A program made the translations under genes and the position numbers. Below, in pieces: positions 39,044 to 48,800 of a DNA stretch of 64,000 bases. Source of the DNA: Scilla litardierei. Lineage: Eukaryota > Streptophyta > Magnoliopsida > Asparagales > Asparagaceae. The first letter of the stretch is position 1; every line of letters begins with the position of its first letter. The DNA lies in assembly GCA_030789695.1 (NCBI GenBank), contig CM061141.1, positions 169,274,807 to 169,338,806 of the forward strand, given 5' to 3'. The notes below the pieces were generated by a model that was not told where the DNA came from, did no database searches, and saw nothing but the letters and a program-made list of their open reading frames with translations.

Positions 39044-39391
39044 CAGTCGACTGTCGAACAAACGACAGTCGATTGATGTGAAGATGACTGTCTCGCTACC
39101 AAAGGGCGACAGTCGACTGTCTTTAAAACACACAGTCACCTGTATGATTCACATGCGACTGTCTTTTGTTCTTCAGTCGCCTACTGAAGAAATGTCAAAA
39201 TAACAGAGAGTTGGCTCTTTTTGCTCCTTCAGGAATATGAAATATCAGTCGACTGATGCGAAGATGACAGGCGACTGTCGTTGGGTTTCATCTTCTCCAG
39301 CTTCAGTTCTTTAAAGGCAGGCGACTGCCGTTATTTGGGCAGTCGACTGTTGTGTTGCCCAGGCGACTGTCGTTCCATCTACATGCGTCTG
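39044..39391 (-). repeat. Phased array of CAGTCGACTG-type motifs, cluster B
   Basis: Twelve sites start at 39044, 39066; 39110, 39133, 39152, 39174; 39246, 39268; 39318, 39340, 39360 and 39382. Spacing within groups is 19-23 bp. Palindromic CAGTCGACTG alternates with CAGGCGACTG, the reverse complement of the cluster A variant. The two clusters therefore mostly face each other in opposite orientation across the host repeat. Confidence 0.85.
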
Positions 39392-39635
39392 TTTTGTACT
39401 CCTCCTCTTGAGTTGATTTAGTCCCTTTCGGGACACCTGAAAAATCTAGAAAAATCCCTATAAATATAAAGACATTTATAATGTTTTGGAAAGTGAAATT
39501 GTGCCAGAATAAAATCATACACACACAAATGATGAATTAGCATAAATGTAGTTTAGAGAGCATGATTCCATGTGGATTATATGCACAAGAGGAGATGATT
39601 ATGAGGTCAAAATATGCAATATTTATTCATAATCA

Positions 39636-39647
39636 CACCCCCCAACT
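39636..39647 (-). other. Polypurine-tract-like sequence
   Basis: The minus strand reads AGTTGGGGGGTG followed by TGATTATGAATAAATATTGC. This looks like a plus-strand priming site followed by an LTR start. The matching LTR end could be the ATCA at 28146 on the minus strand. No RT gene is present, so the assignment is weak. Confidence 0.4.
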
Positions 39648-40015
39648 AGCGTTTTGATAGTCCCTAGCAAAATAAGTGACCAATCCCAAAATACAATGTT
39701 GACTCCATCCATGGATTATTGGCAATACTAAAGGGTGTTAAAATCATATATATATGTGGGCAAATTTCTCAAGTCTATACACTCTTCCCTAAGACTATAA
39801 TCTCATTCCTCTTACACATTTCACCATCCACACCGAAGCTTAGTATACCCCTTAATATGTCGCAATCTCATGATGTGAGATCCTTAGAAACTCTCGAGCT
39901 TATGGGATATAACACTTACTCCTTCGAAAGATCATGGAGATGAGTTGTGATTCAAATTTCATGCATTTACTCAAATTTCATGGCAATTTTTGCCTTATTC
40001 AAAGTACCATGGCAA

Positions 40016-40515
40016 NNNNNNNNNNNNNNNNNNNNNNNNNNNNNNNNNNNNNNNNNNNNNNNNNNNNNNNNNNNNNNNNNNNNNNNNNNNNNNNNNNNNN
40101 NNNNNNNNNNNNNNNNNNNNNNNNNNNNNNNNNNNNNNNNNNNNNNNNNNNNNNNNNNNNNNNNNNNNNNNNNNNNNNNNNNNNNNNNNNNNNNNNNNNN
40201 NNNNNNNNNNNNNNNNNNNNNNNNNNNNNNNNNNNNNNNNNNNNNNNNNNNNNNNNNNNNNNNNNNNNNNNNNNNNNNNNNNNNNNNNNNNNNNNNNNNN
40301 NNNNNNNNNNNNNNNNNNNNNNNNNNNNNNNNNNNNNNNNNNNNNNNNNNNNNNNNNNNNNNNNNNNNNNNNNNNNNNNNNNNNNNNNNNNNNNNNNNNN
40401 NNNNNNNNNNNNNNNNNNNNNNNNNNNNNNNNNNNNNNNNNNNNNNNNNNNNNNNNNNNNNNNNNNNNNNNNNNNNNNNNNNNNNNNNNNNNNNNNNNNN
40501 NNNNNNNNNNNNNNN
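40016..40515. other. Assembly gap, 500 N
   Basis: A run of exactly 500 undetermined bases, probably a fixed-size scaffold gap. It separates the host repeat from resumed satellite, so the junction and the true distance are unknown. Confidence 0.99.
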
Positions 40516-41290
40516 GGACATTTTGCGGAATTTTCTGTTCTCGGGGGTATTTTCTACATTTTCTGGAATATTTGTATCTTTTTATTAAATGATATGATTT
40601 TTTGGACTAATTTTGTCTTCTCATATTTTTTCGTTAAAAATGGTGATCTCTTGGTTTTAACAGATATTTTTGCGGATTTTTCTGAACTCCATGTAATTTT
40701 CTACATTTATTGAAAGATATGAATCTGTATATTAAATGATATGATTTTATAGCCGATTTTTGTCTTCCCTTATTTTTAAGTTAAAGATGGCGATCTCCCG
40801 GTTCCAATGGAAATTACTGCTCATTTTTCTGATCTCGGGGCTATTTTCTATATTTTCTGGAAGATATGGATCTTTATAGTAATTGATATGATTTTTGTTG
40901 CCTAATTATGTATTCTCTTATTTTCCAATTGATGATGTCGATCTTTTTATTAAATGATATGATTATTTTCCAATTGATGATGTCGATCTTTTTATTAAAT
41001 GATATGATTTTTTGGCCTTATTTTGTCTTCAATTATATTTCGGTCGAAGATGGCGATCTTCCGATTCCAACGGACCTTTTGCGGATTTTTCTGAAAATTC
41101 GGACTATTTTTCACATATTTTGGAAGATATGGATCGTTTTATTAAATGATATCAGAGAAGAAAAAAAAATTAGGCTAAAATGTCCGCTGAAACCGTAAAA
41201 TCGCCATATTCAACTGAAATATAAGAGAACACAAAATTCGAAACCGGGAAATTGCCATCTTCATATATAAAAATATTCGGTGTAACCAGG
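40516..41290 (+). repeat. Satellite array resumed
   Basis: About five units of the same satellite as at 7001. It includes two copies of the fused short unit (gatgatgtcgatctttttat at about 40931 and 40976) and the start of an inverted block. It ends at the TSD of the gag-only element. Confidence 0.9.
41143..41290 (-). repeat. Inverted satellite block, copy 4, split by the Tat insertion
   Basis: Begins with atgatatcagagaag and contains cgccatattcaactgaaata and gccatcttcatatataaaaa. It breaks at the CCAGG target site. The remainder (gatatcggcatcttcaactg) resumes at 57340 after the retroelement. Confidence 0.8.
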
Positions 41291-42257
41291 TGTTACGCCT
41301 ATTTGACCGAGACCCCAAAAGACACGAGCCCAGGAGCCCGACTACTGGTCGAAGGCCCACCTGCATCCTCAAGCCCATTCAACAAAGGCCCTGTAAGGGA
41401 TCTTCTCGAATGTCGATCCGACCCGGCCCCGATAACCCGCTGGACACTCACCCACTCCTGCGAAAACCGTTCCCCCGAACGCGCGACCACTAAATGGCGG
41501 TAATGGGGAGGTGCTGGAATGGCGAAGAGAGCGGCGGCGAGGGGGCGGATTGATGGGGCACGATCGAGGGCGGGCGTGGGACGTGGGCCAGAGACAATCA
41601 CGCAGGGAGCTCTACAAAAGGGCTCGGGGGACGACGAAGAAAAGGACCGCATCTCAGGTAACAAAACCTAAGGTACTCCATCAACGACCTAGTTCCCCCA
41701 ATTCATCTCCTTCCTCCCACGCTCGCGCCGAGAGACGCCGTTACGATCTCCTCACGAGTCGAACCGTCTCCGCCGGGTCTCCTTTCTCAGATCACTATCT
41801 GACTTAGGCATCAGAGGGGATTTGGCCGGAACCAAGGTCCGGCCCCCTGACGAGCGTTCTCGTCTGCGCATGTGGACAGCTGATCAACGGGCCGAGGCTA
41901 CCCCTCGCCCCTCTCCGACCACTCGATCGACTAGATAGTGAGGCTTCCCATCACCGTCAGCCTGCCGAGGCCGAGCACGCCCTACCAAGGCCGAGCGTCT
42001 TAGTCGGGTCCGAGACTCCCCCTCGCCGCCCGTCAGCCGTGCATCTACTCGGGCGACTGAGGCTACCCCTCGTCCCCCTTCCAGCCGAGGCCGAACACGT
42101 CTATCCGAGGCCGAGCGTCTCAACCAGGGCCGAGGCTTCCCCTCGCCCCTTCTGCACCAATTCGAAGCCCCCCCAAGGGACCCAAAGCGGGCCCCTTGAC
42201 CACGTTGACCGGGTTCTCCACGGTCAACGCTTTGTAGTGAGAAAACACTCTGAAACA
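41291..42257 (+). repeat. 5' LTR of the gag-only element, 967 bp
   Basis: Begins TGTTACGCCTATTTGACC and ends CACTCTGAAACA. It is GC-rich and closely related to the LTRs of the nested element, which lack about 22 bp in the first 130 bp. Confidence 0.95.
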
Positions 42258-42259
42258 TC

Positions 42260-42278
42260 TGGCGCCGTCTGTGGGAAC
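42260..42278 (+). other. Primer binding site of the gag-only element
   Basis: TGGCGCCGTCTGTGGGAAC starts two bases after the LTR. The identical sequence is present in the nested pol-only element. Confidence 0.8.
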
Positions 42279-42316
42279 CTGAAAATCATCCCACAAAGCA
42301 GAAAACCACACCAACA

Positions 42317-42354
42317 ATGGCACGAGCCAGCAACGGAAGGAAGCGCATGCCCCC
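42317..42354 (+). pseudogene. gag: gag, 5' piece (first 12 codons)
   Basis: The ATG at 42317 lies 60 bases after the LTR, just behind the primer site and leader. Twelve codons plus two bases are read before the nested element begins at 42355. The piece is basic. Its continuation lies at 50863, where the frame matches exactly. Alone it encodes nothing useful. Confidence 0.85.
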
Positions 42355-43299
42355 TGTTTCAGAGTGTTTTCTCACTACAAAGCGTTGACCGTGGAGAACC
42401 CGGTCAACGTGGTCAAGGGGCCCGCTTTGGGTCCCTTGGGGGGCTTCGAATTAGTGCAGAAGGGGCGAGGGGAAGCCTCGGCCCTGGTTGAGACGCTCGG
42501 CCTCGGATAGACGTGCTCGGCCTCGGCTGGAAGGGGGACGAGGGGTAGCCTCAGTCGCCCGGGTAGATGCACGGCTGACGGGCGGCGAGGGGGAGTCTCG
42601 GACCCGACTAAGACGCTCGGCCTCGGTAGGGCGTGCTCGGCCTCGGCAGGCTGACGGTGAGGGGAAGCCTCACTATCCAGTCGATCGAGTGGTCGGAGAG
42701 GGGCGAGGGGTAGCCTCGGCCCGTTGATCAGCTGTCCACCTGCGCAGACGAGAACGCTCGTCAGGGGGCCGGACCTTGGTTCCGGCCAAATCCCCTCCGA
42801 TGCCTAAGTCAGATAGTGATCTGAGAAAGGAGACCCGGCGGAGACGGTTCGACTCGTGAGGAGATCGTAACGGCGTCTCTCGGCGCGAGCGTGGGAGGAA
42901 GGAGATGAATTGGGGGAACTAGGTCGTTGATGGAGTACCTTAGGTTTTGTTACCTGAGATGCGGTCCTTTTCTTCGTCGTCTTCCTAGCCCTTTTGTAGA
43001 GCTCCCAGCGTGATTGCCTCTGGCCCACGTCCCACGCCCGCCATCGATCGTGCCCCATCAGTCCCCCCTTGCCGCCGCCCTCTCCACCATGCCAGCACCT
43101 CCCCATTATCGCTATTTAGTGGTCGCGCGTCCGGGGGAGTGGTTTTCGCAGGAGTGGGCGAGTGTCCAGCAGGTTATTGGGGCCGGGTCGGATCGACGTT
43201 CGAGAAGGTCCCTTATAGGGCCTTTGCAGAATGGGCTTTTGACCAGTGGTCGGGCCCCTGGGCTCGTGTCTTTTGGGTCTCGGTCAAATAGGCGTAACA
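42355..43299 (-). repeat. 3' LTR of the pol-only element, 945 bp
   Basis: On the plus strand it begins TGTTTCAGAGTGTTTTCTC and ends AGGCGTAACA, the inverse of the outer LTR termini. The inverted polypurine tract abuts at 43300. Confidence 0.95.
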
Positions 43300-43314
43300 A
43301 TTGCCCCCATCGGT
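43300..43314 (-). other. Polypurine tract of the pol-only element
   Basis: The minus strand reads CCGATGGGGGCAAT directly before the LTR. The tract before 56369 in the gag-only element is the same. Confidence 0.88.
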
Positions 43315-43478
43315 CGGGTTGACCGGCCTCGGCCGGTCCAGCTCGGCCGATGTGACTTCTGCCGATTTTGACAAGCTCTCCAGTCGATGCCGACTCATTT
43401 GTTAGTCGTCATCATGAGTTGGCCCGTTCGATGTTTTTAAGGCGCGGGTTCCGAAGCGCCGTCGGCCTTCGGATGTCG

Positions 43479-43486
43479 CCACGTGT
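43479..43486 (+). promoter_or_regulatory. G-box-like element upstream of the antisense gene
   Basis: CCACGTGT lies 125 bp upstream of the ATG at 43611. The same octamer, in the matching orientation, occurs upstream of the antisense gene of the gag-only element (56182-56189). Binding by bZIP or bHLH factors is plausible from the motif alone. Confidence 0.4.
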
Positions 43487-43610
43487 AGCGGCAAGCTTAT
43501 CCCTGCCACTCGCGGAGTCGTCTTAAGTGGAGAAGCCGAGGGATTCGTGAGCCGCCATCCCGTCGTCTTTCTTCTTTGCGCTGATCCCCCTTCTGTCTGA
43601 GCTCTGCCCC

Positions 43611-45754
43611 ATGTCGTCTTCCTCTGCTACGGGTTCGGTCCAGTCGGAGCGCGATGCGGCTCCAGGTCTGGCGGGTGGCACTCCTTCGGCGATTAGTCAG
43701 CATGGGGATGATCATTCAGGGGTTCCTTCTGAGGTCTTGGCGTGGCCTTCGTCGATCTGTGCCACCGCCATCGGGAGCATGCGCTCCTCCTACCTGCTTC
43801 CGCCCTACTCGGCTCGTGCCCCTGGGGCTGACGAGCGGATCTGCTCTCCTGGTCCCCATAAGGTCAGAATATATGAGAAGTGCTTTCACTTTGGGCTCCG
43901 TTTCCCGCTTCATCCTTTTATCGTGGAGTTCCTTCAGGCCCACAATGTGTGCTTGTGTCAATTCTGTCCCAACGCCGTCGGGATCCTCGTTGGGTTCGTT
44001 GTCGTCTGCATTCTGAAGGGTGTGGTGTCCTCTCTCCGCCTCTTTGCCCAGTTCTACCGCCTGAGCCTCCACCAATCGGGGGTGTGGATCTACATCAGCG
44101 CCCGCCCGAAGATGTCCCTGGTGCTGGGGTTGCCGAGCTCTCTGAAACGCTGGAAGGGGGAATACGTGTTCGTCACATTCCCCTCGAGTGTACACTTCCC
44201 GGCTCGGTGGGTGGCGGCCGGTGCCGTTGTTCTTAATCTGGGTGAGCCGACGGTCGCTGAGCAGCAGACGGCGAGGGATATGTTGGCAATTCCTCCGAGG
44301 GAGCGCTCGATCGACTTCCTCTTTAGTGACCACAATTTGCGTAAGACGGTGTGGCCCCTAGGTAAGCTGCTCCAAACGTTCGCCCCTCGAGGTCGCCCAG
44401 GTTCTGCTCTGTCTCTCATTTATTCTTTGAGTGCAGGTGGGTTCCCTCTCGGTCCTTCTCCTGCCAGCGCTCTCGCGCAGGCCCCAAACCCGGATCCGCG
44501 CAGAAGGGATCATGTGTTGGCGGTCTGGAAGAAGCAGCGGGTTGTGACCGCGTCCGGAGGCTCGAAGCGAAAGAAGATGTCGTCTCCCTCTCTCCCCCTG
44601 CAGGGGTCTCCCAAGAGGCTCCGTGAGGGGGTCGAGGGGGTCGACGTCCAGCCGACTGCTGACCGACCTCATCCTGCTCCCGTTGAGGTTGCTTGGCCGT
44701 GGGCCGGCCCTTCACCTCTTCCGGACGGCTCTCTCCCTGATGCGTACAGTCGGTATCTTGGGGCGTTCCGCTCCGCTCCTGGCGAGTTCCCTTCGTCAGG
44801 GGAGGGTCTTCTTTGTCCACGCTTTCCAGTGGGTGAGAAGGAGTCGGTGTTCTCGAGCCGTGGAGCCACCGCTCGAGTGGCCGAGAACTGTTGTCTCCCT
44901 CCCGACCAGGCGGTGTTGGACGGAGTCAGAGGTGATTGCTTGGCTACCTTTGTGATCCAGGCTGGTCAACAGGTAGTGTGTCTCTGCTTGTCCCCCCGTT
45001 CTCCAGCTGCTTTTGCCATCTTACCTTCGTTGCTTTGGCTCAGTTGTCCTCGGTGGGCCTCTCGATGAGGCGCCAATTCGCGGCTCTTCCCAAAGCCAAA
45101 TCCGTGGCTGGGCTAGGCCCTGATGTCCCTGACGAGGGGGAGGAGGAAGCTGGTCAGTTGGAGGAAGCGCGGGTCCAATCCCTGGACTCCCGCATAACTG
45201 AGCTTTCCTCTGCCCTGGAGGTGGCGGATCGTGAGAGAGCCGTGGCTCTGGCCGCGAAGTCAGAGGCCGAGACGCGGCTCGCCTCTCTTTTAAAAGACGT
45301 CGACGCGTCTGGAGGAGTCAAGCAGACCCCCGGCCCGGCTGCTGCCTCCGAAGCCTCGGAGCTCTCCGATCGTCTGGATGCGGCGGAGGAGCTGGCGAGG
45401 GCCCTTGCAGCCCAACTAGGAGAGAAATCCCGGGAGATCGAGAAGGAGAGGGCGGAGCACCAACGCCAGGTCGAGACCCTAGAGGCCCGGCTGCGTGGGC
45501 TCGAGGAGGTGGATCCTGCCCGGATCGCTCAGGATGCCGTGGCGGAGTATGCCACCTCCTTTGTGGAGACCGCCTTATCGGAGGCGTACGAGAAGGGCTT
45601 CGCCCGGTGCCAGTCCGAGATCCAAGAGAAGTTCCCGCTCTCGGGGATCAACTTCGAGAAACTTCGGATGCACTCTGATGCCGAACGGAGTGAGGGGGGA
45701 GACCCTAGTGAGCTGCCAGCCTGTGGCTCCCCCGGTGCCCCCGGAGAAAAATGA
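43611..45754 (+). CDS. Antisense ORF of the pol-only element, three exons
   Basis: Runs opposite to pol between pol and the 3' LTR. Predicted exons are 43611-44361, 44437-44972 and 45044-45754. The introns of 75 and 71 bp start GT and end AG, with phases 1 and 0. Spliced length is about 665 codons. Exon 1 resembles the plant putative gypsy-type transposon domain (DERIC..., FGLRFPLHPF, YVFVTF). Exon 2 is basic and low-complexity (SKRKKMS). Exon 3 is a long coiled coil rich in alanine and glutamate. No enzyme motif is seen. The second intron breaks the frame, so splicing is required. Similar antisense genes are known from Tat-group elements; their function is unknown. Confidence 0.75.
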
Positions 45755-45862
45755 GGGAGGGGAATGCCCCTCGACCTCTTCGTGTATCCTTCTGTATACC
45801 TTTTTGCTTTATCTGGAAGGGAATGAATTCAAAACAAATTTATTTCATAGGAAACGATACAT

Positions 45863-48800
45863 CTATTGAAAGTACTTGCGTAAATGTTCCGCATTCCAAG
45901 TGTGAGTGAGAACTCTCCCTTCCATGTCGGCTAGTCGGTAGGCTGCGGGTCCGAGGACCTCGACGACTTTGTAAGGTCCCTCCCATCTAGCCGCGAGCTT
46001 CCCTTTGCGAGCGGTATCGGTGGTGAAGCCCGCTTTCCGGAGGACCAGGTCCCCGAGGTGGAAGCTTCTCCCCCGCACCCGAGCGTTGTAGTATCGGGCC
46101 ACCTTCTGCTTTTGGCGGACGATGGTGGCCAGTGACTGCTCCCGTCGCTCGTCGAGGAGCTCCAGGCTGAGCCCTAGGCCCTGCGAGTTCCGGTCTTCGT
46201 CAAAGTATTTGAGGCGAAGAGATTCTTCACCCAATTCGACCGGTACCACCGCCTCGGCCCCGTAGGTGAGCATGAAGGGGGTCTCGCCAGTAGCCTCCTT
46301 GTGGGTTGTCCGGTATGACCAGAGTATCCCGGGGAGCTCTTCCGGCCAGTTCCCTTCGGTGTCCTTCACTTTCTTCCGGAGGGGCTCTATGATGCACTTG
46401 TTGGCCGCTTCTGCCATCCCGTTGGTTTGGGGGTGTGCTACCGAGGCAAAGAGGAGCTTGATTCCCCATTCCTCGCAAAAATCTTTAAACCCTGCTGAAT
46501 CGAACTGCTTCCCGTTGTCTGTGACGATGGCCCGTGGCACTCCGAATCGGGAGATGATGGAATTCCACACGAAGCTTTTCGCTTTCTTCCACGTGATGGT
46601 TGCCAACGGCTCGGCCTCGATCCACTTGGTGAAGTAGTCCACTGCCACGATCAGGTGCTTCCGCTGCCCTCGTCCTGGCTTGAACGGTCCGAGGATGTCG
46701 AGCCCCCATTTCGCAAAGGGGAGGGGGCTCACGATGGGGATGAGCTCTGACGGAGGAGTCGAGATGTGGTGGGCGTACCTCTGGCATTCTTGGCATTTCT
46801 GGACGTAGCTTGTAGCATCTTTGGCCAAGGTCGGCCAGTAGTACCCCTGCCTTAAGATCTTCTGCGCGACTATCTTGCCCCCGTGGTGATTCCCGCAGAT
46901 CCCGTCGTGAACCTCCTGTAGGACGTAGTCAGCTTCTTGCGGTCCGATGCACTTCAGGTATGGGAGGACGTCCGTCTTGGTCCAGCGTCTCCGGTAGAGC
47001 GTCCCCTCATGGATCACGTATCGGAGTGCTTTTCTCTCCAGGGTTCGGCGTTCATCCCCATCGGCCGGCACCTCTCCGTGGGTGAGGTATCGGATGATCG
47101 GGTCCATCCAGGTGGGCTCTTGGTCGATCGCCATCACCTCGTGCTCCATCGTGCTGGGGGACGGCAGGTTCTCTACGTAGATGGTGCGGCCCAGCTCCTT
47201 TGGTGAGGACGAGGCCAGTTTTGACAACGCGTCGGCCCGCGCATTCTCTAATCGTGGGAGGTGTAAGACCTCCACGTCCTTGAATTTGGACATCGCCGCC
47301 CTGGCGACTGGGAGATATCTCTGTATCGCCTCCTCCCGTGCCTCGTAACTCCCTAAGAGTTGGTTGACAACGAGCTTCGAGTCGCTGAGGAGGCGGACGG
47401 ACTCGGCCCCGAGCTCCAGGGCCAGCCTCAGGCCGTTGATCACAGCTTCGTATTCCGCCACGTTGTTCGTGGCCGGGAACTCGAACCGCAACGCGTATTC
47501 CACGACGTTCCCCTCCGGAGATCGGATCGCAATCCCGGCCCCGCCTCCTGACTGCGTGGCCGACCCGGCCACATGAACTATCCACGCTCCTGGATCCTCT
47601 GGCTGAAAGTGGTCAGCCGAAAGAAAGGACAAGGGTTGAGCAGTTACCGTCCCTGTGCCTTCTCCCTCTGGGGGTCCATTTCCTTCCGTCGTGCATTCGA
47701 CGATGAAGTCGGCTAGGGCCTGTCCCTTGATGGCCGTGCGCGGTTTGAATCGGAGGTCGAACTCGCTCAGTTCCACTCCCCAGTTTAGCATCCTTCCCAT
47801 TCGATCGAATCTCTTGAGGTTCTGTTCCAGCTGTGAGTCGGTCAGGATCAGTATGGTGTGGGCCTGGAAATAGGGTCGGAGCCTTCGTGCTGAGAGGACG
47901 AGGGCGTACACCAGTTTCTCCATGGGCGAGTATCGCACCTCCGCCCCCTTCAAGATCCGGCTCGTGTAATATACCGGCCGTTGCACCCCGCCGTCCTCCC
48001 GGATCAGCACCGAACTCACAGCTTCCTCCGCGCACGCCAGGTAAAGGCTCAGCGACTCCTCTTCCCGGGGTTTGGACAGGAGAGGGGGGCTGCGGAGATA
48101 CTCTTTGAGGTCACCGAACGCCCGGGAGCAGTCTCCGTCCCAGAGTATCATCTTCCTATTGTTCGGAGGTTCCGCGATTGCTTTCCTCAGGACCTTGAAG
48201 AAGGGAAGCGATCTTTCCGCTGATTTGGAAAGGAATCGCCCCAGGGCTGCGATGCGCCCGTTCAGCCTCTGTAGCTCCTTGATCGTCGTCGGCTCACGCA
48301 TGTTGACCAGCGCCTCGATCTTGTCGGGATTAGCTTCAATACCACGATTAGTTATCATAAATCCCAAGAATTTGCCAGATCTTACCCCGAACGTGCATTT
48401 CGCGGGGTTGAGCCGAATGTGGTGTCGCCGTAACCGCTCGAAGGTCTCCCGCAAGTCGGCGATGTGGTCTTCCGGTCGCCTTGACTTGACGAGCATGTCG
48501 TCGACGTAGACTTCTAGGTTCCTCCCGATCTGGGAGCTGAACACCTTGTTGACCATTCTCTGGTAGGTGGCCCCCGCGTTCTTCAAGCCAAAGGGCATCT
48601 TCTTGTAGCAGTAGGTTCCCCGGTCCGTCGTGAAGGCTGTCATCTCTTCGTCCCGGGGGTCCATCTGGACTTGATTGTACCCGGAGTAAGCGTCCATGAA
48701 GCTTAGCATCTCGTATCCCGAGGCGTTGTCCACCAGGTGGTCGATGCGCGGCAGGGGGTAGCTGTCCTTGGGGCAGGCCTTGTTGAGGTCACTGAAGTCC

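Larger units (their letters stand above)
38105..40015. other. Non-coding host repeat, right part
   Basis: Continues the host sequence that was split at 28422. It is AT-rich and has no frame with a known motif. It carries motif cluster B and, near 39636, a purine tract on the minus strand. It runs into the N gap, so its true right border cannot be seen. Confidence 0.6.

Noticed and set aside
39934..40713. Long open frames across the N gap
   Set aside because: They exist only because undetermined bases cannot form stops.
42039..42491. Open frames inside the GC-rich LTRs
   Set aside because: They recur in every LTR copy on both strands and follow from GC-rich, stop-poor sequence.
47052..48509. 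Open frames overlapping pol in other frames and on the opposite strand
   Set aside because: They are shadows of the long pol frame and show no motif of their own.
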